Assembly (NCBI GenBank): GCA_965117035.1
Contig: OZ220748.1
Coordinates: 1,674,001 to 1,738,000 of the forward strand
Length of the DNA: 64,000 bases
Reading direction: 5' to 3'
Origin: CAZENU01 sp965117035
Lineage (GTDB): Bacteria > Chloroflexota > Dehalococcoidia > Lucifugimonadales > CAZENU01
Shown here piece after piece: positions 34,625-43,768 of this stretch. Position numbers and translations under genes: made by a program. Positions within the stretch are counted from its first letter, which is position 1. Each line of letters begins with the position of its first letter. The notes under the pieces were generated by a model. That model had not been told where the DNA came from. It worked only from the letters and a program-made list of their open reading frames with translations, and made no database searches.

Positions 34625-34915
34625 TTACCCCGCGGCCACTTCGAAGCGCTCCGACTCGGGCGGCTTCGACCATAGCTCGTATGCGCCCGCCATGGCGGCG
34701 GCTCGCTCGGGGCTGGCGCGCCACTGCTCGTAGATCTCCTCGCTGTCCCACGTCACCAGGGAGGTGATCTGCGTGGGATCGGTCAGCGAGTGGAGCGTGA
34801 CGCGGCTCCCGAAGCCTGGCGCCCTGCCCTGGGCCCTGCCGTTGCCGTCGAGCAGCGCGCGGGCCTCCTCGACCATGCCCTCCTTCGCCCAGTGGTGCGT
34901 CAACACGGCGATCAT
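34625..34915 (-). CDS. Antibiotic biosynthesis monooxygenase (ABM)-like small protein
   Basis: A 96-residue ferredoxin-like ABM-superfamily protein (IAVLTHHWAKEGMVEEARALL at the start, then PGFGSRVTLHS and ITSLVTWDSEEIYEQW). Members act as cofactor-free monooxygenases, heme-degrading enzymes or dimeric accessory proteins; which one applies here is not evident. Its ATG overlaps the alpha-mannosidase stop (ATGA), so it is translated as part of that unit. Confidence 0.75.
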   Translation of the reverse strand: MIAVLTHHWAKEGMVEEARALLDGNGRAQGRAPGFGSRVTLHSLTDPTQITSLVTWDSEEIYEQWRASPERAAAMAGAYELWSKPPESERFEVAAG

Positions 34916-37900
34916 GACTTGCCTCCATCGCGGCGGGCCTCGCCGGGCGCCGCCGTCTCCACGGCTATGGTCCGGACCTGGAACGGCGTGACGTAGAGCG
35001 AGGCGCGGCCGTCGGCCACGTCGATCGGCTTCCGGTCCTCCTCCAGCAGGTTGCAGTCGGACGCGCTGGCGACCGGGACGCCGAACCGCAGGGCCACGTC
35101 GCCGCGCTGGTCGTACGCCTCGTACGCGCGCACGATCACCTCGTCGCCGTCATCCGCGAGCTTGACCGTCTCGATCACGACGTTGTCCCGGTCGGTCGAT
35201 ACGAGGGACAGCCGCTCGGGCAGCGCTCCCGCGCCGCCGGCCGTGGCGGTCAGCAGCGGGTAGTTGAGCTCGTAGCCCTGCCTGACGGTGCCGTTGCGCC
35301 AGTTGCCCGCGTGGGGGTACAGGCTGTAGGTGAACAGGTGGTGGCCCTCGTCCGCCTTCGGGTCCGGCGCGGTCGACGACTTGAGCAGGGTGAGCCGCAG
35401 GACGTTGTCCTTGACGTCGTGGCCGTACTTGCAGTCGTTGAGCAGCGAGACGCCGTAGTCGCCCTCGGAGAGGTCGGCCCAGCGCTGGCCGCAGACCTCG
35501 AACTTGCCCCAGTCCCACGACGTGTTCCAGTGCGTGGGGCGCTGGACGTTGCCGAACTGTATCTCGTAGGTCGCGCTGGTGCTGTGGACGTCGACCGGGA
35601 AGGCGACCTTGAGCAGGCGGTGCTTCTCGCGCCAGTCGACCTCCGTCTCGAAGTCGATCCTGGGCACGTCGTCGTAGACGTACATCCGCTGGACGACCGA
35701 CGAGCGACCGAACGCGCGCCGTATCTCGACGCCCGCGCGGACGGGGCCGTCCTCAACGACCCTGATCGACTCCAGGCCGTCGATCTCCCACATCCTGTCC
35801 TGGTAGTAGATCTCGATCTCCCACGCGTCGAAGTCGAGCGGCTTGTCCTCGAACATCTGCAGCAGGTTGGCCTTGGATCCCTCGGGAAGAACGTCGCGGC
35901 CCGCGCGCTTGTCGTAAAGCGACGAGATTTCGCCCCGCTCGTCCAGCTCGACGCGAAAGAACCGGTTCTCCAGCGCCGTCTCGCTCACCGACAGCGAGGA
36001 CTCGGCCGCCGGACCCGGCCCGCTTCGCACGGCGAATGCGGCATAGCCGCACGACGGGACGCCCCTCAGGGCCACCAGCGCGTCGACCCCATCGGCGTCC
36101 CGGCCGAGCACCTGGTGCGGCGCGACCGCCCCGGAGCCGTCGGTGACGTGGAACTCCGCCGGCGCGCCGGACAGGCGCACGCGGGCGACGTCGTCGCGCT
36201 CCCACGACAGCGAGTTGAATGCGACGAAGCCGGGCGCGCCCGATCCGACGTTCGAGGCGATGGCCTCCAGGGCACCGCCCAGGGCGGCCTGGCCGATTTC
36301 GAAAATACGCTCGTAGTCAATCCGGCTGTAGACGTCCACGTCGGGCGTGGTCGTGCCCGGCAGGATGTCGTGCATCTGGTTGACCAGGACCAGCTTCCAG
36401 CCCTCCATCAGGGCCTCGCGCGGGTACCGGCGTCCCAGCAGTGTCGTGGCGAGAACGCCGAACATCTCCGCGTCGTGGTAGAGCACCTCGCTCTTGCGGT
36501 TCAGGCGCTTGGAGTTTCCGCGCGTCGTGTAGGTGCCGCGGTGGAACTCGAGGTACAGCTCGCCGTTCCACTCGGGGACGCGCTCGCCCTCGATCCGCCG
36601 CTCCAGGTCGCGGAAGAAGCCTCCGACGGTGCCGTGCTCCAGGCGCACCGGAGCGTCGAGCTCGGCCAGCCGGCCCGCCCGCTCCAGCATGTCCTTCGAC
36701 GGGCCGCCGCCGCCGTCGCCGTACCCGTAGGTGAACAGCACCTTCTCGTTGATGAACTTCTGCTGGTAGTTGTCCCAGGACGCCTTCACGATCTCCGGGT
36801 CGAGAATGGCGTTGCACGCCGTCCGGGTGCCCGACTTGCCCGGCGCGGTCAGCAGGTGCGTCAGGACGCTCGAGCCGTCGATGCCCTTCCATTGGAAGCT
36901 GTCGTAGGGCATGCGGTTGAACCTGTTCCACGACATCTTGGTCGTGACGAAGTACTTCATCCCGCTGGCCCTGATGAGCTGCGGCAGCGAGCCCGGCATG
37001 CCGAATACGTCCATGAGACATAGCACGTCGGACCGCACGCCGAACTCGCTCTGGAAGTAGCGCTGGCCGTAGACAAGCTGCCGCACCAGCGACTCGCCCG
37101 ACGGGACGTTGCAGTCCGGCTCGACCCACATGCCGCCGTTGGCCTCCCAGCTGCCGTCCGCTACCCTGGCCTTGACCTGCTCGTAGACGTCCGGGTAGAG
37201 CAGCTTGCAGTACTCGTAGACCTGCGGCTGGTTCTGGAAGAAGCGGTAGCCGGGGTACTGCTCGATCATGCGCAGCATCGTCGCGAAGGTGCGGGCGATC
37301 TTCTTGTGCGTGATCGGTATCGACCAGAGCCAGGCCACGTCGATGTGCGTCTGCCCGACTGCCACCGCGGTCGGCTCCGGCCTGCCCGCGGCGTCGGCGC
37401 GACGCGGCAGGTCGCCGTCCAGCGCCGCCTGCGCCTGAGGCAGCGACTCGTAGTAGGCGTCGCCGACGGGCTCAGTCAGGTCGAGCAGGTCGAAGGCGCG
37501 GTCGAGGGCCGTCAGGATGCGCGGCCGGCGAAGGTCGTTCTCGTCCATCGTGAGGGCCGCGCCGTGGGCCGTGGCGGCGTCCCAGTAGAAGCGCTCCGCC
37601 GCCCGGTCGATGCGCACCAGCTCGGTGACCATCGATTCGACCGGCGGCTCCAACCTGCGCTGCGGGTGCGACTTGACGTACTGCAGGTCCGGCCGCCAGA
37701 ACAGGTGCAGCGCGACGGAGTACTCCCGGCCGCCCTCCGCGCTCTCGCTGAGCACGATCTCGGGGTGGTACGGATCGGTGCCGTGCACCAGCTCGCCGTC
37801 GACGTAGACGAGCGTCTCGGTCCCGAAGAGCGAGTGCTCGACGCCCTCCAGCCGCAGGTACAGCGCCGCCGGCTGGCCGTCGAAGCTGGCGGGAATCCTG

Positions 37901-38115
37901 ACGCGCGTCCTGAGCCACACCGGCACCTCGATGTGCTCCCGGGGCCGGAACCCGGCCCACCCGCTGTCGTCGAACGCGGGAGCCTCGGCGCCCGGCAGCT
38001 CGCCCGGCCCGACGCGCCACTCGGAGATCGCAACCCGCTCGCGGTAGACGTAACCCCCGATCTCGTCGATGCGGCGCTCCAGCTTCTCGGCGGTGTGTCT
38101 GAAATCAGTGATCAT
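34912..38115 (-). CDS. GH38 alpha-mannosidase
   Basis: A 1067-residue glycoside hydrolase family 38 enzyme. An N-terminal beta-rich domain (about 1-245) precedes the catalytic domain, which opens with the zinc motif GQTHIDVAWLW near residue 256. The predicted nucleophile region is LMDVFGMPGSLPQL, where many relatives read LPDxFG; the Asp is kept. Later domains are the mid three-helix bundle and the long C-terminal beta domains typical of the family. No signal peptide is visible, so it is probably cytoplasmic and acts on imported mannosides. AGGAG precedes the ATG. Confidence 0.93.
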   Translation of the reverse strand: MITDFRHTAEKLERRIDEIGGYVYRERVAISEWRVGPGELPGAEAPAFDDSGWAGFRPREHIEVPVWLRTRVRIPASFDGQPAALYLRLEGVEHSLFGTETLVYVDGELVHGTDPYHPEIVLSESAEGGREYSVALHLFWRPDLQYVKSHPQRRLEPPVESMVTELVRIDRAAERFYWDAATAHGAALTMDENDLRRPRILTALDRAFDLLDLTEPVGDAYYESLPQAQAALDGDLPRRADAAGRPEPTAVAVGQTHIDVAWLWSIPITHKKIARTFATMLRMIEQYPGYRFFQNQPQVYEYCKLLYPDVYEQVKARVADGSWEANGGMWVEPDCNVPSGESLVRQLVYGQRYFQSEFGVRSDVLCLMDVFGMPGSLPQLIRASGMKYFVTTKMSWNRFNRMPYDSFQWKGIDGSSVLTHLLTAPGKSGTRTACNAILDPEIVKASWDNYQQKFINEKVLFTYGYGDGGGGPSKDMLERAGRLAELDAPVRLEHGTVGGFFRDLERRIEGERVPEWNGELYLEFHRGTYTTRGNSKRLNRKSEVLYHDAEMFGVLATTLLGRRYPREALMEGWKLVLVNQMHDILPGTTTPDVDVYSRIDYERIFEIGQAALGGALEAIASNVGSGAPGFVAFNSLSWERDDVARVRLSGAPAEFHVTDGSGAVAPHQVLGRDADGVDALVALRGVPSCGYAAFAVRSGPGPAAESSLSVSETALENRFFRVELDERGEISSLYDKRAGRDVLPEGSKANLLQMFEDKPLDFDAWEIEIYYQDRMWEIDGLESIRVVEDGPVRAGVEIRRAFGRSSVVQRMYVYDDVPRIDFETEVDWREKHRLLKVAFPVDVHSTSATYEIQFGNVQRPTHWNTSWDWGKFEVCGQRWADLSEGDYGVSLLNDCKYGHDVKDNVLRLTLLKSSTAPDPKADEGHHLFTYSLYPHAGNWRNGTVRQGYELNYPLLTATAGGAGALPERLSLVSTDRDNVVIETVKLADDGDEVIVRAYEAYDQRGDVALRFGVPVASASDCNLLEEDRKPIDVADGRASLYVTPFQVRTIAVETAAPGEARRDGGKS

Positions 38116-38240
38116 GTTTTCTCCTGTTCAGGCCACGTCGTGGAGCCACGATCAGGGGGCGCGAATCGGCTCGCCGTCGATCAGCATCAGTGCGGTTGCT
38201 TGGCAGCTTGCCAGATGCAGCCCCCGGGCCTTAGCTGTGC

Positions 38241-39056
38241 CTATCGTCCATGACCGTCTCGCGCCTCTTCGTAGTTGTACGACGTTGAGGACAAAATCAG
38301 TTTTCGTGGGGTGAGTGCCGCATACCGATTGTTCTTGTCCAGCAAGCGTTCTCGGATCAATTTGACCGATTCGCGGGATGTTCTCTCAGTGTAGTACACG
38401 CTTGCAACCGCCTCGTTTGGCACCCGAACCAATCTTATTGGCTGTTTGTGTCGATCAATCTCTCCAGTGTCGATGGTCTCATCTAACTCTACTATCAGGC
38501 GCCATTCACTCTCGTAACTCCAATGGGCACTCTTGCAGGACAGGAGTTTGGGAAGATTGGAGAACGGCGAGACCAAGACGTTGGGCCCCATGATCGGAGG
38601 TGGCTGGTCGCTATACGTCACCGGTCGCAGGCGTCCGATTGGGCCGGCAAGTCTCTCAAGTTCCTTAACTTTGTAGCCGATGACGAAACCAGAACCATCG
38701 ATCGTGTAGTGTGACCACATTAGTGGATGCGAGGGATGTTTAGAAAGAGAGACGACGCCGAACCTTGTCGAAACTCGCTCTGCGAACAATTGACGCGTAA
38801 ACAGACTGCCGTATTGTCTTCTTGCACGACCCACATATTGAGCAGTGACTGGTTTGCTTCGGTTGATTTCGGTTAGGACCCTCGCTAGTTCGCGGTCCTC
38901 TTCGGCTTTGTCCTGAAAGACATACAGTGAGCTAACGGCACATTCGAACGGGTCATTGAGGGCCGCCGGCTGAGTGGCGCGAAGAGTTCCCTCGCCTGTC
39001 TTTGGAATGGAATCGAGGGCTCTCCTCTGAGTTACGTACTTGTAAAGGATATCCAT
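38241..39056 (-). CDS. DUF2971 family protein
   Basis: A 271-residue protein with the DUF2971 pattern: an N-terminal LYKYV segment, ALNDPFECAVSSL, then LSKHPSHPLMWSHYTIDGSGFVIGY and the C-terminal KSAHWSYESEWRLIVEL. ATG 39056 starts right before the family motif; the frame is open upstream but without similarity. Function is unknown; homologues are often found among accessory or defence genes. The gene is visibly less GC-rich than the flanking mannosidase, suggesting horizontal acquisition. Confidence 0.82.
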   Translation of the reverse strand: MDILYKYVTQRRALDSIPKTGEGTLRATQPAALNDPFECAVSSLYVFQDKAEEDRELARVLTEINRSKPVTAQYVGRARRQYGSLFTRQLFAERVSTRFGVVSLSKHPSHPLMWSHYTIDGSGFVIGYKVKELERLAGPIGRLRPVTYSDQPPPIMGPNVLVSPFSNLPKLLSCKSAHWSYESEWRLIVELDETIDTGEIDRHKQPIRLVRVPNEAVASVYYTERTSRESVKLIRERLLDKNNRYAALTPRKLILSSTSYNYEEARDGHGR

Positions 39057-39153
39057 GGCACATGACGCTGGCGAAGGTGAGGTTCGTCTGTAGCCCGCCG
39101 TCTCTCCCGACTGCCCGTCGGCGAGACTCACGTGATCAGTTTCTGTGAGCCCC

Positions 39154-39570
39154 TCACGGCGAGTCGCCTCCTGGATTCCCCACCAGGACGGCCCCATCCA
39201 TCCGGGCCAGTCTGCGATCGAAGGTGTGAAGCGGTGTAGCTCCCTCCCGTTCGACTGCCGCGAGGATCATCAGGTCCGAGAAACCGGCGCCTCCCTGCCT
39301 GTAGCGATGCGCGGCCGCGGCGACGTCATCAGAGTCTTCGACGACGAGACCGTCCGAAGCCGTCAGGTCCATCAGGGTCTCGGCAATCAGGGACCTTGGG
39401 AAGCGGTAACTCCGCTCCAGCACCCAGGCGACCTCCAGCACGACCTCGCGGCAGATGAAGCCTGGATTGCCGGGCGTCAACCCGTCCAGCAGCGCGCGGG
39501 CCGCCTCGGCCTGTTCAGCGTCGTCTCCGACGAGGTAGCGCACGATCACGTTGGTATCGAGCGCGGTCAT
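39154..39570 (-). CDS. VapC-type PIN-domain toxin
   Basis: A 138-residue PIN ribonuclease. The first acidic residue is D5 in ALDTNVIVRYL, a mid-protein glutamate is in EVVLEVAWVLE, and the C-terminal acidic motif is GFSDLMILAAV with a later TFDRRLAR. The ATG overlaps the stop of the antitoxin gene (ATGA), so the pair forms a classic antitoxin-toxin operon. Confidence 0.88.
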   Translation of the reverse strand: MTALDTNVIVRYLVGDDAEQAEAARALLDGLTPGNPGFICREVVLEVAWVLERSYRFPRSLIAETLMDLTASDGLVVEDSDDVAAAAHRYRQGGAGFSDLMILAAVEREGATPLHTFDRRLARMDGAVLVGNPGGDSP

Positions 39571-39800
39571 CGTCCGGTCGCGCCCTCCGCGATCGCCTCG
39601 TCCATGTCGGCCAGGCTCACGGGCGGACCGTCATATTTCAGGCTGCCAAACAGTCTGCTCGTTGACCGCACCGGCAGTATCAGCACTCCCTCGTCCACGA
39701 TGACATAGCGGACCCTATCCCCGGCCTTCACGGCCAGCGAATCCCTGACAGCCTTGGGCAGCGTGGTCTGGCCCTTCACGGTGATACTGGACTCGAACAT
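39567..39800 (-). CDS. AbrB/MazE-fold antitoxin (VapB-type)
   Basis: A 77-residue SpoVT/AbrB-fold protein (ITVKGQTTLPKAVRDSLAVK, then GDRVRYVIVDEG) with a C-terminal acidic tail that would wrap the toxin. It has AAGGAG before the ATG and a promoter at 39840-39868. These antitoxins usually bind their own operator. Confidence 0.88.
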   Translation of the reverse strand: MFESSITVKGQTTLPKAVRDSLAVKAGDRVRYVIVDEGVLILPVRSTSRLFGSLKYDGPPVSLADMDEAIAEGATGR

Positions 39801-39839
39801 CGGGATGCTCCTTTACGTCATGGAGTCGCCATCCCTTAC

Positions 39840-39868
39840 ATTATGGCCTATCGCCTTGCTTTTGGCAA
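39840..39868 (-). promoter_or_regulatory. Promoter of the VapB/VapC operon
   Basis: Minus strand: TTGCCA (39868-39863), 17 nt, CATAAT (39845-39840), 40 nt ahead of the antitoxin ATG. Confidence 0.6.
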
Positions 39869-39958
39869 TCATCCAAGCCTATACGGGCTATGTAATGCCC
39901 AGGATGGCTTGACCAGCCGTTGAGAGAAGACGTAAGGCCGCTGGCAGGGGCGGCCCGG

Positions 39959-40459
39959 TCAGGCTTCGCGGTAGACCGGGCCGCGTTTCCTGACGTTGTC
40001 CAGCGGCGAGAGGTCGGCCTGCTCGAGCTCGAATCCGAGCGGCTGCGGCGGCCGCGCCTCCAGGCCCAGGCACGCCGCGATCCGGGGCCGCGAGTAGTAC
40101 CCGACGTAGGTGAGCCTCACGAGCTCGCCGAAGAAGTCCGGCGACTCCGACTCGACGGCTCTCAGCACCTCGTCCTTCGCGTCGCCGTCGAGGCCGCCGA
40201 AGGCCCCGGCGCCGCTACGGCCGGCGGTGATCTCGATCAGCTTGAGGCCGTCGACGAGCAGCCGCGTCGCGGATGGATTCCCGCCCGCGCGGGGACGACG
40301 GTCCTGTCCCTGCTCGGAGCCCGAGGCGTTTTCGACGAATTCGGCGACGCCGGACTCGCCCGCGCCCGGCAGGCCGCCGTCCGCGGGAACGATGCGGTCG
40401 AGCACCTGCGTCAACAGCTCGCGCTGCGCGTCGGTGAGGACCCTCTTCGTCGAGGTCAT
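39959..40459 (-). CDS. Gluconate 2-dehydrogenase subunit 3 family protein
   Basis: A 166-residue small subunit of the gluconate 2-dehydrogenase subunit 3 type (LTDAQRELLTQVLDRIVPAD at the start; FFGELVRLTYVGYYSRP in the middle). Such subunits accompany GMC-type flavoprotein dehydrogenases, and the GMC gene lies just upstream, 19 nt away. No twin-arginine signal is visible, unlike many relatives. Residues of about 52-64 (QDRRPRAGGNPSA) are encoded by a dRS3-like repeat that has entered the gene in frame. Confidence 0.82.
   Translation of the reverse strand: MTSTKRVLTDAQRELLTQVLDRIVPADGGLPGAGESGVAEFVENASGSEQGQDRRPRAGGNPSATRLLVDGLKLIEITAGRSGAGAFGGLDGDAKDEVLRAVESESPDFFGELVRLTYVGYYSRPRIAACLGLEARPPQPLGFELEQADLSPLDNVRKRGPVYREA
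40273..40302. repeat. dRS3-like repeat inside the subunit 3 gene
   Basis: TGGATTCCCGCC..GCGGGGACGACGG matches the reverse complement of the 15.6-kb intergenic unit at nearly every position. It lies inside the coding sequence without breaking the frame and encodes the RPRAGGNPS peptide, a typical product of this repeat. Confidence 0.75.
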
Positions 40460-40478
40460 GGCTGCGCGTCTCCCCTGC

Positions 40479-42086
40479 TCACTTGCCCGCGCTCCGCTCG
40501 AAGGCGTCGGCGATGTGCAGCGCCAGCGCCTGGATCGTCGACGTCGGGTTGACCGCGCCGCCCGTCACGAAGATGCTGCCGTCCACGACGTACAGGTTCG
40601 GGACGTCGTGCGAGCGCCCTTGGGCGTTCACGACCGAGCGGGACGGGTCGTCGCCCATCCGGGCGGTGCCCAGCAGGTGCCAGCCGCCGGCCGTGACCTG
40701 GGGAATCACCATCGTCCGCCTGGCGCCGGCGGTCTCCATCAGCTCCTCGGCGCGCGCGATGCCGTGATCGAGCATCTTCCTGCTGTTTTCGCTCGTCTTG
40801 TAGACGACTCGCGGCGCCGGAATCCCGTCGCCGTCCGTCAGCTCCGGGTCCAGCTCGACCCGGTTCGATGGGTCCGGCAGGTCGTCGCAAACGATCGCCA
40901 CGGTGATGCAGCGGTTGAAGAGCTCGGAGTAGGCTCTCCGGTGCTCACTGCCCCACGGCAAGCGCTCGTGGCCGCCGACGCCGCCGAGCGCGGTCGCAAC
41001 GGGCCCGAAGGTCCTGACGACCTGGAAGCCGTAGCCGCGCACGAAGCCGCGGCTCGTGTCGGTCTCGTAGAACTCGTGGCTGAACAGCGCGCACGCGAGT
41101 GGGCCCTTGTGGCCGTCGACCTCGTGGTCGAAGACTCCGGTGACCATCGCGGCCGGGTGCATCATCAGGTTCCTGCCCAGCAGGCCGCTGCCGTTCGCCA
41201 GGCCGTCCGGGAAGCGAGGCGACCGCGAGTTGAGCAGCAGCCGCGCGGTGCCGACGGCGTTGCACGCCATCACGACGTTGCGGGCCCGCTGCTCGCGCAC
41301 CGAGCCGTCGGAGTCGTGGTAGACGACGCCCGAAGCCAGGCCGTCGCCGTCGACGGTGATCTCGCGGACCCGCGCGCCGGTCGCGAGCCTGGCGCCGTTG
41401 GCGAGCGCCTTCGGCCAGTAGGTCACCTCGGCCGTTGCCTTGGCGCCCCGGGTGCACCCGAGCTCGCACGGCCCGGCGAAGTTGCACGCGTCGCGGCCGT
41501 CGTACTCGGCCGTGTTGATCGCGCTGTCGGACGGCCACCAGTGCCACCCCAGCCTGTCGAACCCCTTCAGCATCGTCTCGCCGAGGACGCCCAGCGGCAG
41601 CGGCGGCATCTGCCGCGGCGACTTGGGCGGGTACGCGGTGTCCCCGTCCAGGCCGGCGACGCCCACCATCCTGTCGTTCAGGTCGAAGTAGGGCTCCAGC
41701 TCGCCGTAGGAGACGGGCCAGTCTTCGCCGACGCCGTCCAGCGTCTTCATCCTGAAGTCGGACGGGTGGAACCGCGGGAAGTGCGCGCCCCAGTGGATGC
41801 TGCTGCCACCGACGGCGTTGTGCATCAGCGGGTAGATGTCCGATTCGCCGACGTTGATCGGGTAGTCTTGGGGCAGGCCCCGGACGTTCGGGTCCGGGTG
41901 CCACTCCGACTGCCTGCGGACCTCGTGGTCGTCGAAGAGCTGCGGGTAGACGGTCTTGTCCGGCCAGTCGCCCTGCTCCAGGCAGAGGACGTCGATGCCC
42001 GCCTCGCTCAGGCTCCAGGTGAACGCGGCGCCGGAGGGGCCAGCGCCGATCACCAGAACGTCTACGATGTCGTCGTTCTTGCCCAC
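40479..42086 (-). CDS. GMC family oxidoreductase (FAD-dependent)
   Basis: A 535-residue GMC oxidoreductase. The N-terminal FAD motif is DVLVIGAGPSGAAFTW, followed by CLEQGDW and the HWGAHFPRF stretch. The C-terminal catalytic region has GGWHLLGTARMGDDP and AVNPTSTIQALALHIAD, which supply the His/Asn pair. With the subunit 3 gene downstream it probably forms a sugar or sugar-acid dehydrogenase. GTG 42086 is chosen, with AGGG about 8 nt ahead, 17 nt after the preceding stop. Two six-hairpin-type enzymes upstream make a carbohydrate role likely. Confidence 0.88.
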   Translation of the reverse strand: MGKNDDIVDVLVIGAGPSGAAFTWSLSEAGIDVLCLEQGDWPDKTVYPQLFDDHEVRRQSEWHPDPNVRGLPQDYPINVGESDIYPLMHNAVGGSSIHWGAHFPRFHPSDFRMKTLDGVGEDWPVSYGELEPYFDLNDRMVGVAGLDGDTAYPPKSPRQMPPLPLGVLGETMLKGFDRLGWHWWPSDSAINTAEYDGRDACNFAGPCELGCTRGAKATAEVTYWPKALANGARLATGARVREITVDGDGLASGVVYHDSDGSVREQRARNVVMACNAVGTARLLLNSRSPRFPDGLANGSGLLGRNLMMHPAAMVTGVFDHEVDGHKGPLACALFSHEFYETDTSRGFVRGYGFQVVRTFGPVATALGGVGGHERLPWGSEHRRAYSELFNRCITVAIVCDDLPDPSNRVELDPELTDGDGIPAPRVVYKTSENSRKMLDHGIARAEELMETAGARRTMVIPQVTAGGWHLLGTARMGDDPSRSVVNAQGRSHDVPNLYVVDGSIFVTGGAVNPTSTIQALALHIADAFERSAGK

Positions 42087-42103
42087 AGGCGTTGCCCTGT
42101 GCC

Positions 42104-43711
42104 TCACGCCGCGTCGAACGGGTCGAAGTATGTTAGATCGGCGCCGTGGTTGTCCATGGCCACGACCTCGTCGCCGCGGAACCTGACGCGGATGTCGCGC
42201 GTCTTGTGCCTCATCGTGATCTCCTCGGTCCGCAGCGCGAACCGGAACGAAATGGGGCGGTTGAGCGGCGGCTCGGGAACCAGGAAGTAACCGTTGGCGA
42301 ACCGCGGCCGGTCCTGCACGCCTCCCACCTCGACCTCGGCCGGGGCCACCCACAGCGGCATCCGAACGAAGAGCGGCCCCGGCCGCTTCACGCGGACGGT
42401 CAGCGCCGGGTGGGTGTACGGCGACTCCACCTGCACGTCGTCGGTCTCGTGGTCGAACAGCAGGTTGACCCAGTGGCCGGCATCGTCCCGCCTCGTGACC
42501 TCCCGGTACGCCTCGCAGAGCGAGCCGACGGAGCCGCCGACGATGTCCATCGCGAATCCTACGGCCGGCATGTCTATCGCCTCGTGGCCGTAGGGCGCGG
42601 GCGTGCCGAAGGCGCCGCGCATCCGGTCCGCGACGTCGCGCAGGCCGTCTACGCCGTCCGGGTTGTCCGGCTCCTCGATCCAGGACACATCGCGTAGCTG
42701 TGCCGGCAGCAGGTGGCCCCTCAGGATGCGCTCGGCGTCCTGGTAGTACTCCGGCCGGCCCCAGCGGCCCAGTATCAGCGCCGTCTCGACGATGTCCCCG
42801 GTGTTGTTCGACTCGCCGCGGTCCGGGTTGCGCCCCTGCGGGTAGGACTCATCGGGCCCGCCGCTGCCCTCGATCGACCAGCCGATCTCGTCCCGGATCG
42901 CCCACAGGCCGTTGTCGTAGAACACCCGGACGCGGTCCATGAGGTTGGAGTCGCCCGTCAGGTCGGCGAGTTGCGCCAGGGACGACATGACGCAGGTGGT
43001 CGAGTGGCTGTGTGTGCCGAACCGGTCATCGTCGTGGGAGCCGTCCTCCAGGTAGATGTCCCCGATCAGCTTCTCCTTGAGAACGACGGCCAGCTCGAGG
43101 GCGGGGCCGTAGCCGGTCGCCCGGTAGTACTTCACCAGCGGGCCGACCGAGCGGCCCAGGTTGTAGACGAGCGACTTCAACGGGTGGTCCCAGAACTCGA
43201 CGCCGCGGTTTTCCAGCCCGGCGACGTCCCAGCCGGTGTCCGGGCGCCACATGTCGAAGATGGCCGCGATGCTGGCCTCGGCAACCTCCCGCGCCCTCTC
43301 CGAGCGGCGGTACTTCACCAGCGAGTACAGGGCGTGGAAGCCCTCCCGGATGTCGTGCACGAGCAGCTTCGACGGCTGTCCGGCGGGCGCGTCGACGCGA
43401 TGCAGCGGCAGCGGCAGCGGCCCGCCGTAGGAGAAGAAGCAGGCGCGTGCGTGCTTGTCGACAGCGTCCTCGTCGAGGCGTATGCCGACCGCGTCCTCGG
43501 CGTTGAGCATCGCGTTCAGGTGGCGGCCGGGGACGTGGTTCTCGGACGGAAGCCGCAGGAAGGCGTCGGGACGTCCGCGAGCGCTGAAGTAGGGGATGTC
43601 GCGGTCGTCCGGGTCGAAGACGCTCGACATCGTGCGGCAGCCGAGCTCGATGGCGTCGCGCATGTCCCGGGTATTGACGTCGCTCAGCTTTGCCACGGGC
43701 CGCCTCGTCAC
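42104..43711 (-). CDS. Six-hairpin glycosidase-like protein, copy 1
   Basis: A 535-residue protein of an (alpha/alpha)6-barrel type that resembles the GH127/DUF1680 group: ESNNTGDIVETALILGRWGR, with WGRPEYYQDAERILRGHLLP, recalls the catalytic-domain helices of that family. The cysteines usual for GH127 beta-L-arabinofuranosidases are not at that site (ESNN instead of ECC), so the activity is open. The start is GTG 43711, about 22 nt from a TATAAT, leaving a very short leader. It is a close duplicate of the next gene (about nine in ten residues identical by eye) and lies directly upstream of the GMC gene. Confidence 0.75.
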   Translation of the reverse strand: MTRRPVAKLSDVNTRDMRDAIELGCRTMSSVFDPDDRDIPYFSARGRPDAFLRLPSENHVPGRHLNAMLNAEDAVGIRLDEDAVDKHARACFFSYGGPLPLPLHRVDAPAGQPSKLLVHDIREGFHALYSLVKYRRSERAREVAEASIAAIFDMWRPDTGWDVAGLENRGVEFWDHPLKSLVYNLGRSVGPLVKYYRATGYGPALELAVVLKEKLIGDIYLEDGSHDDDRFGTHSHSTTCVMSSLAQLADLTGDSNLMDRVRVFYDNGLWAIRDEIGWSIEGSGGPDESYPQGRNPDRGESNNTGDIVETALILGRWGRPEYYQDAERILRGHLLPAQLRDVSWIEEPDNPDGVDGLRDVADRMRGAFGTPAPYGHEAIDMPAVGFAMDIVGGSVGSLCEAYREVTRRDDAGHWVNLLFDHETDDVQVESPYTHPALTVRVKRPGPLFVRMPLWVAPAEVEVGGVQDRPRFANGYFLVPEPPLNRPISFRFALRTEEITMRHKTRDIRVRFRGDEVVAMDNHGADLTYFDPFDAA

Positions 43712-43732
43712 CGCCGGATTCGGCGGGCCGCG

Positions 43733-43738
43733 ATTATA
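43733..43738 (-). promoter_or_regulatory. -10 element TATAAT of copy 1
   Basis: Perfect TATAAT on the minus strand, 22 nt from the GTG; the equivalent copy 2 site is TACAAT with the same spacing. No clear -35. Confidence 0.55.
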
Positions 43739-43768
43739 TCAGACCTGCCGGACAGCGCCGCTCTTTCC

